The notes: a model not told the origin generated them from the letters alone. Positions 18,792 through 30,858 are shown, counted from the stretch's first letter. The stretch is DNA of 64,000 bases from Candidatus Rhodobacter oscarellae (GCF_001078595.1 NZ_LFTY01000001.1:51829-115828); one strand, 5' to 3'. Numbers and translations are program-made.

Positions 18792-18959
18792 CTTTGCCGC
18801 GAAGCCTAGCCCGCACGCCCGCGCGACGCAATGGAGCGATGACCCGGAACCGCGCTAGCCCGCGCGCTTGTGATCATAGCCCGAAACCGTGGCGTTTCTA
18901 CCGCGCAGAGGCTAGCATGCAGGGATTAACGCATGTTGTAGGCTGTAGGGGTATTTCTG

Positions 18960-19445
18960 ATGTGGCGGATGGTTGCGGTCTTCTTGTTGGGCGGGGTGCT
19001 GGGCACGGGCTTTGGCGTGGCGCTTGGCTTTCTTGCCTTTCCCTACGTGTTCCCGCCCCCGGCGGCGATGGACCAGCTCACCGAGGCGGATGCCGAGACC
19101 CTGGTGGCCACAGGCACGTTTATCCACGCCAACCCCGCGGACCCGATCCATTTCGGCTCGGGCGGGGTCGAGGTCTACGAGAGCGTGGTCTTCCTGCAGA
19201 ACGACTTTAAGGTCGGTCCGGGCCCCGATTTCCACGTCTATCTGGTGCCCAGCGCCGAGGTGCGGGCCTCTGGAGACGTCAAGGACATGATGTTCGTGGA
19301 CCTGGGCAAGCTGCGCGCCTTCGAGGGCAGCCAGCGCTACGAGATCCCGGCCGGGGTGAACCTCAAGGACTACCCCAGCGTGGTGATCTGGTGCCAGCAG
19401 TTTGGCGTGCTGATCTCTCCCGCGGATCTGGCGTTCGAAAGCTGA
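18960..19445 (+). CDS. DM13-domain membrane-anchored protein
   Basis: A 161-residue protein with one N-terminal membrane segment (MVAVFLLGGVLGTGFGVALG) and an exported DM13 domain. Visible marks are ATGTFIHANPADPIHFGSG, the central FLQNDFKVGPGPDFHVYLVP strand pair, and VVIWCQQFGVLISPADL with the single conserved cysteine. DM13 is a beta-sandwich thought to bind a cofactor or take part in electron transfer; the substrate is unknown. It ends 25 bp before the IS630-type element. Confidence 0.85.
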   Translation: MWRMVAVFLLGGVLGTGFGVALGFLAFPYVFPPPAAMDQLTEADAETLVATGTFIHANPADPIHFGSGGVEVYESVVFLQNDFKVGPGPDFHVYLVPSAEVRASGDVKDMMFVDLGKLRAFEGSQRYEIPAGVNLKDYPSVVIWCQQFGVLISPADLAFES

Positions 19446-19470
19446 CGCCCTCGCGCCAGCCCCCCGCCTA

Positions 19471-20523
19471 AAGCGTTTCGACAAAAGTTTGAATCGGTTG
19501 GATTCCCACAGAGCTTGAACTGTGATTCACCTTGATAGGGAGGATCACATCATGCCAGCACCATTGTCGACAGAACTGCGCGACCGCTTTGCGCGTTTGA
19601 TCAGGGAAGGACTGTCCGGGAGAGAAGCCTCACGCCGCCTTCAGGTTTCTGCCGCCACTGGCGCTCGATGGGCCGGTCGAATCCGGAGTACCGGGGCTGC
19701 CACTGTTGCACTGATGGGACGTCCTGCGGGATCGGGCAAGCTGGCCGACCATATAGAGTTCTTTAGGGAGTTGGTGACGCAGGACCCGGACATCACGTTA
19801 TTCGAACTGCGTGATGCACTCGCTGATGCGGAAGGGGTTGCGGTCCATCATTCCGCCATTGCGGGGTTGCTCAAGCGCCTCGGCTTCACGCACAAAAAAA
19901 GTCGTTGGTGGCCTCCGAGCGCCGCCATGCCAAGGTAAGGCGACGGCGGGCTGATTGGTTTGCTCATCGCATTCCGGCCGTCGGGGCCTCACCGGATCGT
20001 GTTGTCTTCATTGACGAAACCGCCGTGAAGACGAACCTCACGCGGCTACGGGGCTGGGCGTCACGCGGCGAGCGCCTGACCATGGACGCGCCCTTCGGCA
20101 GTTGGGGGACGCAGACACTGATTGCCGGTCTGAGCTATGATGCGCTGATCGCACCCTGGGTCATCAAAGGCGCAATGGACGGTCCTGCTTTTGCCGCCTA
20201 CATCCGCGAAGTGCTGGTGCCCGAAATCACACCCGGCACGGTGGTGATTCTCGACAACCTGGCCACGCATCGCAACAAGGAAGCAGCAGCCGCGCTAAAG
20301 GCGCATGGCTGCTGGTTTCTGTACCTGCCGCCACACTCCCCAGACCTCAACCCGATTGAACAAGCTTTCTCGAAGCTCAAGGCCCATCTCCGACGGATCG
20401 GAGCACGCTCGTTCACATCCGTCTTCAAAGCCATCGGTGAAATCTGTGACCTGTACGATCCGGAAGAATGCTCGAACTACTTCAAGGCCGCTGGATATGT
20501 CTCAAACTAATGTCGAAACGCTC
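19471..20523 (+). mobile_element. IS630-type insertion sequence, apparently complete
   Basis: A 1,053-bp element bounded by TA dinucleotides at 19469-19470 and 20524-20525, as expected for TA target duplication. The ends are inverted repeats: left AAGCGTTTCGACAAAAG and, read from the other strand, right GAGCGTTTCGACATTAG, with three mismatches. It holds one transposase gene read through a -1 frameshift. The insertion lies between two convergent genes, exactly in the stop codon of the hydrolase gene that follows, and the left-flank cytosine plus TA shows that the stop codon was the same before insertion. Confidence 0.92.
19552..20510 (+). CDS. IS630-type transposase, two frames joined by -1 frameshift
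   Basis: The first frame (ATG 19552, behind AGGGAGG) encodes the helix-turn-helix DNA-binding part, with EGLSGREASRRLQVSAATGA and the HHSAIAGLLKRLGF segment, and ends at 19938. The second frame carries the DDE catalytic core: FIDETAVKTN (first Asp), VILDNLATHRNKE (second Asp) and PPHSPDLNPIEQAFSKLK (final Glu), and ends at 20510. A run of seven A at 19894-19900 followed by G is the slippery site; a -1 slip gives the joint THKKKSLVASERRHAK. The catalytic triad is intact, so the element may be active. Confidence 0.9.
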
Positions 20524-21440
20524 TAGGTGTCCAGGAACGCCTTGATATTGCGCGACACTTCAGGCGCGCGCAGATAGCCGTAGGACTTGTGGTAGTTCGG
20601 CTCTTTCGAGAGCCCGACATAGGCGTTCTCGACCAAGTCATCGACCACGCGGACGCCGTCACGATTGGCCGAGAAATCGTCGCGCAGGTGCCCGTCTATG
20701 GCGACCACATCGCGCCGGTCCCAGTAGTTGACCCAGGCGCCGCGCACCACGGAGGGCGTGCGCACGGCGTCACGCTCGCCGCCGATCATGCGCCGCACAT
20801 AGGGCAACCCCAGGGGAGAGCCAATCGTGGCGAGCTGCGCCAGGCGATAATCCGGCTCGCGCTGGCCAAGGTCGCGCAGCACGTCATAGGCAATGATCGT
20901 GCCCATGGAATGCGCAATCAGCATGATCTCCTTGCCCCGGTGCCGCTCTAGCGCCTCGATCAGATCCGCCTGAAGCACCATGCGCGCCAGTTGCATTGTC
21001 TTCGGCTCCGCGCGGTTCAGGATCTCGCGATTGGTATCGTAATAGAAATCAAGGTCTTTCAGGTGGCGCTGCAGGATCGCGCTTGCCAGCCCGTCCGTGC
21101 CCAGCCGCTGCCGCGCCAGGTCCGCCAGCCCACCCAGTAGGCTCGAGCCGCCGATGCGCACCATATCCACCAGCCCAGCGTCATAGTCGTTTAGCTCTTC
21201 CGTCGCCTCGATATAGGGCTCGGTGTTGAAGAGGTCGTCGAACTCGAACCCCTGCTCGTTATGCAATGAGTGAAGGTAGAGCAGGTCCGCCCAACACACC
21301 ATGTCGAATTCGAACACCGCGTCTGGCATGCCGCAGGTCTTTGCAAGGCCCTCCTGGATGGCAGACTTCCACCACTTTTCGAGAACCGATTTCTTGGGCT
21401 TATTGGCCAGACCGTGGATACCGATGATCACTTTTGACAT
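20523..21440 (-). CDS. alpha/beta-hydrolase-fold protein (putative lipase/esterase)
   Basis: A 305-residue cytoplasmic protein. It begins MSKVIIGIHGLANKPKKSVL, with the oxyanion-side GIHG strand, and has the nucleophile elbow LIAHSMGTIIAYDVL (S178). The TIGSPLGLP segment follows, as in lipase-like hydrolases. I start at the ATG at 21440; an earlier TTG is in frame but adds only a short unlikely tail. The natural substrate is unknown. The TAG stop spans the right edge of the IS630 element (TA target plus one IS base), so the protein is not truncated. Confidence 0.78.
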   Translation of the reverse strand: MSKVIIGIHGLANKPKKSVLEKWWKSAIQEGLAKTCGMPDAVFEFDMVCWADLLYLHSLHNEQGFEFDDLFNTEPYIEATEELNDYDAGLVDMVRIGGSSLLGGLADLARQRLGTDGLASAILQRHLKDLDFYYDTNREILNRAEPKTMQLARMVLQADLIEALERHRGKEIMLIAHSMGTIIAYDVLRDLGQREPDYRLAQLATIGSPLGLPYVRRMIGGERDAVRTPSVVRGAWVNYWDRRDVVAIDGHLRDDFSANRDGVRVVDDLVENAYVGLSKEPNYHKSYGYLRAPEVSRNIKAFLDT

Positions 21441-21655
21441 AAGAGGAACCCTTTTGCACAAATAACTTTAGGGTTGATATTATGACGGCGGAGGCACGCA
21501 GAGGCAAGTGTGGGGGCGCTTCGCAAGGGCAAACCGGTGAGCGACTCAAATCCCGGTTTTGCGCAAACTCGCGACATCAGATGTGCCAGAACCAATGCGG
21601 CGAAGCCGCCCGAGCTTGCCGCGCGGCAGCGGCTCCACTCAAACATGTGAACGTG

Positions 21656-22828
21656 TCACGGCAAGAGCGCCCTTGCCTCCTCCCAAACACGCGCAACCGG
21701 GCCGCCGAAATACACGTCGCGCACATGCATCGGCGCGATCAGCTGCGCCGCCACAAACAGCCCCGTCAACAGGAAGGCATTCAAGCGTCGGACCAATCGG
21801 ACCCGCCCCAAGCGGATCGCCACCGCGAACAGCAGGAACGCGGCGAACACATGAAAGCTGATCCAGCGCCCATGATCCGTGGACACCGCAAATAGCGGCA
21901 GGAACAGCAGGAACGGCAGGATGATCAACGCGGCGCAGAGCCGCCGCGCATCGGTGAGATAGGCGACATAGGCGAACGGGGCGACGCTGGCCGCGTAGGC
22001 CAGCAGGAACCAGAACATCAACTCGGGCGTGGTGCGGGAATAGACAAAGTCGAACCCATGGACCGCGTCGTATTCCAGCCAGCGGATCGCGCCCTGGCAC
22101 ATATGCTCGGCCACGCCGCGCTCCAAAAGAGGCGCGCAGACCGTCATGAAGTCCTCAACCCTGCTGCTGCCCATGGCGCTTAGGAACAACAACAGCGCCG
22201 CGGTGCTGGTAAGCGAGAGCAGCACGACCTTGCCGCGCGCGCCCGGTGTGCCGGGCGCCAGACAGAGCACGCCCCAAAACACCGGCAGGAACAGCAAGAG
22301 CGCCTCATGCGCGGCCGCCGCGACGAGAAACAGCGCGCAGCCTAGGGCCGTCCACACTAGGCTCGGGCGGATCACCCCCTGCGCGAACAGCAGCAGCGCG
22401 GCGAAGGCCAACATCTCTTTTCGCGCAGAGCCCAGCGGGTCCGTCACCCAGAACGCCATGAAGAACGCCGGAGAAAGCGCCAGGATCAACGGCGCGGCGC
22501 CGCCCGCCGACAGCGCCAATCGCAGTGAAAGCACGTAGACGAGCGCAACCACGACCACCTGGACCACGATCACCAAGAGCACCGGATCCATGGCCAAGGC
22601 ATCCGACATCGGCAGGATGACATCCCCGGCAAAGCTGCGGCGGACGGGGCCGTTCTGGCCATTGATCAGCCAGTCGCCCTGCTTCCAGGAATGCCCGCCC
22701 GCGCGGTAATCCAGCACGAGGTTGTAGACAAAAAAGAGGTAGCTGAGCGGCGCCAGCACCAGCAGCCAGAGCCGCAGAAGCCCCTCGGTGTTCAGCCACC
22801 CAATCCGCTTGCCTAACGACGCCGTCAT
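21656..22828 (-). CDS. polytopic inner-membrane protein, function unknown
   Basis: A 390-residue protein with about ten hydrophobic helices, for example LWLLVLAPLSYLFFVYNLVL, LLVIVVQVVVVALVYVLSL and LILALSPAFFMAFWV. A periplasmic-like loop after the first helix holds KQGDWLINGQNGPVRRSFAG, with DWLINGQNGPVRR the most distinctive part; later loops hold DPLGSARKEM and STDHGRWISFH. The layout resembles polysaccharide-polymerase or glycosyltransferase-like membrane proteins, but I cannot assign a family. A 215-bp gap without a recognisable gene separates it from the hydrolase gene. Confidence 0.7.
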   Translation of the reverse strand: MTASLGKRIGWLNTEGLLRLWLLVLAPLSYLFFVYNLVLDYRAGGHSWKQGDWLINGQNGPVRRSFAGDVILPMSDALAMDPVLLVIVVQVVVVALVYVLSLRLALSAGGAAPLILALSPAFFMAFWVTDPLGSARKEMLAFAALLLFAQGVIRPSLVWTALGCALFLVAAAAHEALLLFLPVFWGVLCLAPGTPGARGKVVLLSLTSTAALLLFLSAMGSSRVEDFMTVCAPLLERGVAEHMCQGAIRWLEYDAVHGFDFVYSRTTPELMFWFLLAYAASVAPFAYVAYLTDARRLCAALIILPFLLFLPLFAVSTDHGRWISFHVFAAFLLFAVAIRLGRVRLVRRLNAFLLTGLFVAAQLIAPMHVRDVYFGGPVARVWEEARALLP

Positions 22829-22885
22829 TCTGCCGGGCTAGAGGCAAACGCGCCAAGGTGCAACGAGCGCCCCCGCGCGACCACG

Positions 22886-23665
22886 CTAGCGCAGCCCCAG
22901 GATTTCGCCCACTTGTATCGGGATCCAGTCATGCGGAATGAAATGCCCGCCGGGGTGCACATCCAGCACCACCTTGCCGTCAGCACAATCCCACCGCGTG
23001 CGCTCAAACGTCAGAAAGGGCCGCGCGTTCCAGGCGCCCTCGGAAACGCCCTCGCCACAGCCCATCCGCTGCCGCCAAAGGGCCACCGGATAGGTCTGAT
23101 CGCCGCCAGGGCCCATCGGGAAGGCCAAGACCCCGTCACCCAGGCCGAACACCTGCCGCATCTCTCGCGGCGCGCGGGCGCAGGTCTCGCGCTGCGACAG
23201 CGTGCCCGAAACCGCCAGAAGCCCGGCCACGGCGACGCGGCTCTCGCAGACAAACCGCCAGGCCATGTTCGCGCCCCAAGAATATCCCGACACGAAGATG
23301 TTTTGGCGATCGATGGGATAGCGCTTGGCCACGTCCGCAAGCACCGCCTCGGCAAAGTCAGTGTCACGAGAGCCGGGGCGCCGGAACGCCCAGCTGCCGT
23401 TCAGCCCGTTCGGCGCGACCAGCAGCACATGCTCGGCCACGTAACCGACGGCAATGCGACCGTGCCGGACCGTAAGGCTTCCCTGCCGACCCCAGCCGTG
23501 AAAGTGCAACAGAACCGGCAGCGGCGACACGCCGTCCCAACCATCGGGCACGCGCAGGTGATAGGATCTGTCGCCGACCGCGCAGGGCGTCTGCCCGGCG
23601 CACTCCGCTGCGGCTGCGGAGAGACCCACAAGGCATAGGAGCGCCGAAAGGAACAGTCTGGTCAT
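22886..23665 (-). CDS. secreted esterase, polyhydroxybutyrate-depolymerase/LpqC-like
   Basis: A 259-residue exported hydrolase. The signal peptide is MTRLFLSALLCLVGLSAAAA. The mature protein has the oxyanion HFHGWGRQG, the nucleophile elbow FVSGYSWGANMAW (S129) and the C-terminal histidine in HPGGHFIPHDW. Cysteines C22 and C28 near the mature start may form a disulfide. The family includes feruloyl esterases and PHB depolymerases, so an ester substrate outside the cytoplasm is likely but unknown. A related protein with the same plan lies at 30859-31686. Confidence 0.8.
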   Translation of the reverse strand: MTRLFLSALLCLVGLSAAAAECAGQTPCAVGDRSYHLRVPDGWDGVSPLPVLLHFHGWGRQGSLTVRHGRIAVGYVAEHVLLVAPNGLNGSWAFRRPGSRDTDFAEAVLADVAKRYPIDRQNIFVSGYSWGANMAWRFVCESRVAVAGLLAVSGTLSQRETCARAPREMRQVFGLGDGVLAFPMGPGGDQTYPVALWRQRMGCGEGVSEGAWNARPFLTFERTRWDCADGKVVLDVHPGGHFIPHDWIPIQVGEILGLR

Positions 23666-23805
23666 CGTTGCGCCCCTGCCGCCAGCCGCGGCGCATGCTC
23701 ACCGCCTGCGCACCTAAGCGCATCGGGCCAGGCCTGTGCAATCCGAACCATCTGCTGGCGCGCGTCACATCTGTGTGACGCGCCGGCCCTGCATCTGGCC
23801 CAACT

Positions 23806-24135
23806 TCACGCGTCGGTGGTTTTCGCGACCTTGGCCTTCGCCGTTTTCTGCCGCATGCGCCGCGCCCAGGTCAGGTAGCGTTCCTCAAGGGCGTGTTCCG
23901 AGACCTTGAACGCCAGCCAACTCGCCAGCGACATTGCCCCCCAGACCAAGAGCTCTGCGACCTGCCAAAGCGCGCCATGCATGATGGCCACCGCGCCGAA
24001 TTCGCGGATGAACTCCAGCGCCGCCATGGCCTGGGTGAACAGGTTCACGGTGATCAGCGCGAAACAGGCGATGGCAAGGCCTGCAAACACAAAGATGCAA
24101 ATGGCGGGCCAACGTGTTATGTCCAAAATGCGCAT
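23806..24135 (-). CDS. small membrane protein, two to three helices
   Basis: A 109-residue protein starting MRILDITRWPAICIFVFAGL, with hydrophobic helices around residues 10-30 and 55-75 and a basic tail (RRMRQKTAKAKVAKTTDA) that would face the cytoplasm. I do not recognise a family. An upstream in-frame start at 24210 would add 25 residues without membrane character, so I prefer 24135. It is a single gene between the esterase and the divergent TPR gene, with gaps of about 140 and 227 bp. Confidence 0.6.
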   Translation of the reverse strand: MRILDITRWPAICIFVFAGLAIACFALITVNLFTQAMAALEFIREFGAVAIMHGALWQVAELLVWGAMSLASWLAFKVSEHALEERYLTWARRMRQKTAKAKVAKTTDA

Positions 24136-24362
24136 GGGCTTAGGATAACCGCTTCGCGCAGCATGCGCAAAGCCCTTGCGGCGATCCACGCGGTGCAAGA
24201 ATCGCCTCATATTTGGGACCCACGCCCCAAATGGGCATGCTCACGAAAAGTTCAGAAATGATCACAAAACTGAGGCCTGGCAATCAGTTGATATGCGCTT
24301 TGTTCTGGTTCGGATAATGGTGCCCAGGCTGGTCACTCTCTGGCGGAACAAAAGGTCGACGC

Positions 24363-25727
24363 ATGCTCATAGATATCTGCTCTTGCCCCACAAGCCTCAC
24401 TGAACGTGAGGCGCTCGACGCCTGGAACGGCGTAGTGCTGGGCGTTCTGTCCCACGGGCAAGCAACCGGCGGCCATCTTTCGAACCTGCTCGAGCTGGCC
24501 CCGGGATTCGCAATGGGCCACGCGATGAAGGGCCTGGCCTGCCTGATGCTGGGCCGGTCCGAAATGCTGCCCCCTGCACGGGCGGCCGGCGCCGAGGCCC
24601 AGCGCGCACTGGCGCTTGGCGGCGCGACAGAGCGCGAACGGCTTTGGTGCCTTGCGCTAGAGGACTGGCTGCGTGGCAAGCCCAGCCAATCGGTGGCGCG
24701 GATGGAGGCGGCCCTGCGGATCGACCCCGCCGACACCATCAGCATGAAGCTCAGCCATGGCATTCGGTTCATGCTGGGCGATCACCACGGCATGCTGCGC
24801 TCTATCGGGCGCGTGCTGGGCGCCTATGATCAAACGCACCCGCTCTTCGGTTATGCGCTTGGCTGTCACGCCTTCGCGCTGGAGGAGACCGGCCAGTACC
24901 GCCAGGCCGAGATCACCGGGCTGCGCGGACTTGAGTTTAACACCGACGACGCTTGGGGGCTGCATGCGGTGGCGCATGTCTATGACATGACGCACCAGGT
25001 GGATCGCGGCATCGACCTGATCGAAAGCAACGCAAACGCCTGGGGCCATTGCAACAATTTCCGTTTCCACGTCTGGTGGCACAAGGCTTTGTTACACCTC
25101 GACAAGGGCGAGGTGGACGCCGTTCTGGACCTCTATGACACCAAGGTGCGCGACGAAAAGACCGACGACTACCGCGATTTCTCTAATGCAAGCTCGCTCT
25201 TGATGCGGCTAGAGCTTGAAGGCGTGGATGTGGGCGCGCGCTGGGTCGAACTGGCCGAGCTGGCCGAGAGCCGCACGGATGACGGCAGCCTGACCTTTGC
25301 GGATCTGCACTATATGCTGGCGCTGATCGGGGATGCGCGGCCCGACGCCGTGGCGCGGCTCAACCTCTCGGTGGCCAAGAACGCCAGGCAGGGCGACGAC
25401 ATGGCCGCCGTGATGCACCGCCCAGGCATGGCCACCGCCCAGGGCCTGGCGGCCTTCGGCGACGCACAATACGACGCCGCCTTTTCGCACCTCAAACACG
25501 CCCAGCGCGACTTTCAGGCGATGGGCGGGAGCCACGCGCAACGCGACATCTTCGAGCGCTTGACCATCGAGGCGGGCCTGCGCGCGGGGCGCCTGGCGGA
25601 AAGCGAGATGCTGATCCGCGCCCGCTCGGCGCTGCGCGACGGCGCCGCGGACGCATTCACGGAAACGCGCTTGGCCGAGATCGCGCGGTTGAACGCGCTC
25701 GCCACCTCCTCTACTGCCGCCGAGTAA
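24363..25727 (+). CDS. TTC38-like tetratricopeptide-repeat protein
   Basis: A 454-residue soluble protein made of TPR-like helical pairs. LLELAPGFAMGHAMKGLACL, RMEAALRIDPADTISMKLSH and the HAFALEETGQYRQAE block match the TTC38 family, including AWGLHAVAHVYDMTHQVDRG and NFRFHVWWHKALLHLDKG. The biochemical role of this family is unknown. The gene stops 21 bp before opgC and runs in the same direction, so it is probably the first gene of the glucan operon. Confidence 0.8.
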   Translation: MLIDICSCPTSLTEREALDAWNGVVLGVLSHGQATGGHLSNLLELAPGFAMGHAMKGLACLMLGRSEMLPPARAAGAEAQRALALGGATERERLWCLALEDWLRGKPSQSVARMEAALRIDPADTISMKLSHGIRFMLGDHHGMLRSIGRVLGAYDQTHPLFGYALGCHAFALEETGQYRQAEITGLRGLEFNTDDAWGLHAVAHVYDMTHQVDRGIDLIESNANAWGHCNNFRFHVWWHKALLHLDKGEVDAVLDLYDTKVRDEKTDDYRDFSNASSLLMRLELEGVDVGARWVELAELAESRTDDGSLTFADLHYMLALIGDARPDAVARLNLSVAKNARQGDDMAAVMHRPGMATAQGLAAFGDAQYDAAFSHLKHAQRDFQAMGGSHAQRDIFERLTIEAGLRAGRLAESEMLIRARSALRDGAADAFTETRLAEIARLNALATSSTAAE

Positions 25728-25748
25728 TCCTGGAAATGACTGACTGAT

Positions 25749-27008
25749 ATGGCCGCCGCAGACCTCTCATTTGCCAACTCACCGCTCGCGCACGCAGCCG
25801 CGGCTGCGCCGCCGGCGTCCAAGCGCGACGTGCGGCTGGATTTCTTTCGGGGCGTGGCGATGTTCATCATCCTGTTTGCCCACACGCCGGGGAACTGGTT
25901 CACCAGCTGGATCCCGGCGCGCTGGGGCTTCTCGGATGCGACCGAGATGTTCGTCTTCTGCTCTGGCATGGCCAGCGCCATCGCCTTTGGCGCGACCTTC
26001 GACCGGGCAGGCATGCTCTTGGGCAGCGCGCGGGTCGTCTACCGCGTCTGGCAGGTCTACTGGGCGCATGTCGGGCTGTTTTTTGCCACCGTGGCGCTGG
26101 TGGTGTTCTTCACCGATCTGGACGTGAACACCAAGAATTACTGGGGCAACCTGAACCTCTGGATGCTGTTCGTGGAGGGCAAGAACTGGGAGAACCCCAA
26201 CATCCTGTTCAGCTTCATGACGCTGCAATGGGTGCCGAACCTCTTCGACATCCTGCCGATGTATATGGTGATCCTGGTGATGATGCCCGCGGTGATGCTG
26301 CTGCAGCGGGCGCATTTCGGGCTGGTGGTCGCGGCATCGGTGGTGATGTGGTTGTTCGCGCAGCGCAGCCTGACCGAGGCGCTTGGCCTGCCCTATCTGA
26401 ACTTCACCGCCGAGCCCTGGGTTGGCGATGACGACTGGCAGCGGCGCTGGTTCCTCAACCCCTTCGGCTGGCAGCTGGTGTTCTTCACGGGCTTTGCCTT
26501 CATGCGGGGCTGGATCCCCAAACCGCCGGTGAAAATGTGGCTTATCGCGGCCGCGGCCCTCATCGTGCTGGCCAACATCCCGCTGTCCAATATCGGGGTG
26601 CGCGAGTTCGGGTTCGAGTGGGCCCGTCAGTGGCGCGTCGACAACCCGCAATGGTTCTCTAAGACCGATTTCGGCGTGCTGCGCTATGTGCAGTTCCTGG
26701 CGCTGGCCTATCTGGGCTGGGTGATCGCGGGCGACAAGGGCGACCGTATCCGCGCCGGGACAAGCGCGCTGGGGCGCGCCTGGGCGCCGATGCTGGCGAT
26801 CATCCTCAAGGTCGGGCAGCAATCGCTGGCGGTCTTTGTGGTCTCGATCATCGTGGGCCGCCTGAACGGGTTCCTCTTGGACATCATCGGGCGCGACATC
26901 TGGACGATGGTGGGCATCAACTTCTTCGGCATGGCGCTGCTGGTGATCACCGCCTACGGCGCGGGCTGGTTCAAGGCGCAGCCCTGGCGCGCAAAGAGGC
27001 CCGGGTGA
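25749..27008 (+). CDS. opgC: OpgC-domain membrane protein, glucan modification
   Basis: A 419-residue polytopic protein of the OpgC family of acyltransferase-3-like enzymes, which add succinyl groups to osmoregulated periplasmic glucans. The first membrane region has RDVRLDFFRGVAMFIILFAH and TEMFVFCSGMASAIAFG, the characteristic arginine-aspartate-histidine start of such acyltransferases. Around ten helices follow. The stop codon overlaps the start of opgG (TGATG), so the two are translationally coupled. Confidence 0.88.
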   Translation: MAAADLSFANSPLAHAAAAAPPASKRDVRLDFFRGVAMFIILFAHTPGNWFTSWIPARWGFSDATEMFVFCSGMASAIAFGATFDRAGMLLGSARVVYRVWQVYWAHVGLFFATVALVVFFTDLDVNTKNYWGNLNLWMLFVEGKNWENPNILFSFMTLQWVPNLFDILPMYMVILVMMPAVMLLQRAHFGLVVAASVVMWLFAQRSLTEALGLPYLNFTAEPWVGDDDWQRRWFLNPFGWQLVFFTGFAFMRGWIPKPPVKMWLIAAAALIVLANIPLSNIGVREFGFEWARQWRVDNPQWFSKTDFGVLRYVQFLALAYLGWVIAGDKGDRIRAGTSALGRAWAPMLAIILKVGQQSLAVFVVSIIVGRLNGFLLDIIGRDIWTMVGINFFGMALLVITAYGAGWFKAQPWRAKRPG

Positions 27009-28533
27009 TGCTGCGGCGCGAGTTCATAGCAAGCCTTGCGGCCTTGGTCGCCACGCCCGGCCTTGCGCAGGAAAGCGTCGAGCCCGGTCTGCAAACCAAG
27101 GGCAATGGCATGCCCTTCGACGCGCAGGGCGTGGTCGATCTGGCCCGCGGGCTGAGCCGCCACAACTACCGAGCGCCGCGCCGGGTGCCCACGGCCTGGA
27201 CGGATATCTCCTACGAGGATTACGTCTCGATCTGGTTCGACGGGCGCAACGCGCTTTGGGAGGGCCAGGACGAGACGCCGCTGCGCATGGATGTCTTCGC
27301 GCCGGGTCTCTACTTTCCTAACCCCATCGACATCTATGTGGTCGAGGAGGGCGTGGCGCGATCCTTGGCCTTCGATCTGGGCGTCTTTGACAAGACCGAC
27401 AAGTTTCCCGACCTGCCTATCGACGAGACCCTTGGCTATTCCGGCCTGCGCCTGCGCGCCGAGCTGGAAAAGCCCGGCATCTACCAGGAGTTCGCCGTCT
27501 TCCAGGGCGCCAGTTATTTCCGCGCGATCGGCACCGGCGACATCTACGGCACCTCGGCCCGCGGGCTGGCCATCGACACCGCCGAGCCGCAGGGCGAGGA
27601 GTTCCCCGAGTTCCGCGCCTACTGGCTGGAAAAGCCCGCCCCCGGCGCGCCGAGCTTCACCCTGCATGCGCTGCTGGACAGCCCCAGCTGCACCGGCGCC
27701 TACACGTTCCAGATCACCCCCGGCGCGCCCCTGACGATGGAGGTCACCGCGCGGGTCTTCCCACGCCGCGATTGCGACAATATCGGGATCGCGCCGCTGA
27801 CCTCGATGTTCCAATACGATCAGACCAACCGGCACATGTTCGCAGATTTCCGCCCCGCAGTGCATGACGCGGACGGTCTATTGATGCTCAACGGCGCGGG
27901 CGAGACGATCTGGCGCCCGCTGGCCAACCCCAAGGCACTGCAGGTCAGCGCCTTCGTGGATGAGAACCCGCACGGCTTCGGCCTTATGCAACGGGCGCGC
28001 AAGTTTAGCGACTTTGCGGATTTGCAGGCCCTGTACCACCGCCGCCCGGGCGTGTGGATCGAGCCGTTGGAGGGTTGGGGCAAGGGCACGGTCTCGCTGA
28101 TCGAGATCCCAACGCCGTCTGAGATCTACGACAATATCGTCTGTTATTGGCGCCCGGAGGGCGGGCTGGGCCGCGGCTCTGAGGCCGAGTTCCGCTATCG
28201 CCTGACCTGGGGCGACGAGACCGCTTATGGCCAAGGCCTAGAGGTGCTGAACACCATGATCGGCGCGGCGTTTGAGAACAACGGCACCATCGTGGCGATT
28301 GACTTTGCCCCCGGCGAGGGCGTGCCCGAGGACCTAAGCGAGATCACCAAGGTGATCCAGGCCAGCGCGGGCGAGGTCTCCACCGGGGTCCTGCAGCGCA
28401 ACCCCGAGACCGGCGGGCCGCGGCTCGCGTTCAAGTTCCACCCCGGCGACGAGAAGCTGATTGAGTTCCGCGCGCAGCTCCGTGTTGGAGACGCGGCGCT
28501 TAGCGAGGTCTGGCTTTACAGGTGGACCGCCGC

Positions 28534-28537
<4 letters not shown>
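27008..28537 (+). CDS. opgG: periplasmic glucan biosynthesis protein OpgG
   Basis: A 509-residue exported protein needed for branching or release of osmoregulated periplasmic glucans. The start MLRREFIASLAALVATPGLA is a twin-arginine-like/Sec signal peptide. The mature part matches the MdoG beta-sandwich family, with FDAQGVVDLARGLSRHNYRA, SYEDYVSIWFDGRNALWEGQ and SLIEIPTPSEIYDNIVCYWR. I use the ATG at 27008, which overlaps the opgC stop; a GTG one codon earlier is possible. The end overlaps opgH by an ATGA. Confidence 0.92.
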
Positions 28538-30423
<1,886 letters not shown>

Positions 30424-30545
30424 GGCGGCACGCGCCAGCCCTAGGGCCAAGTCAGAGCCCTCGGAGAGCGATTGGACCCAGGGGCCATGGCAATGGAGAA
30501 TGGTTGGCGAATGGAGTGATCTGGCCAATCCGCGGCAAGACTACG

Positions 30546-30839
30546 CTAAGATTGCCGCCGCCCCAACCGCCAGATAAGCGGCACCGCCAATGCCAGCAGC
30601 ACCGGCGCGAAGGCGCGGTAGGTGACCTGCAGGTTGAACCCCAGATAGGACACCCAGGATCCATTAAACAGCAGCAGGCTTTCCTCGATGCTCGACCCTG
30701 CAAACCCGGTGCCCGCGCTCACCGCCACCTGGATCGCAAAGAGCGACGCAGCCGCGCCCAAGAACCCAAAGACGCCCCAACGGATCGGCATCAAAGCCCC
30801 CAGGACAAGCCCGCCCAACGACATCACCAGGATCAGCAT
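30546..30839 (-). CDS. small membrane protein of unknown function
   Basis: A 97-residue protein with three hydrophobic segments, MSLGGLVLGALMPIRWGVFG, FLGAAASLFAIQVAVSAG and PVLLALAVPLIWRLGRR. A GGGGGAG ribosome-binding site precedes the ATG, which decides the start; the frame is open further upstream but over the neighbouring esterase. No family is recognised. It lies 19 bp downstream of the esterase gene, probably as the last gene of the same transcript. The 122-bp gap to opgH (convergent) holds nothing I can name. Confidence 0.65.
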   Translation of the reverse strand: MLILVMSLGGLVLGALMPIRWGVFGFLGAAASLFAIQVAVSAGTGFAGSSIEESLLLFNGSWVSYLGFNLQVTYRAFAPVLLALAVPLIWRLGRRQS

Positions 30840-30858
30840 CGCGCGCGCTCCCCCCTGC

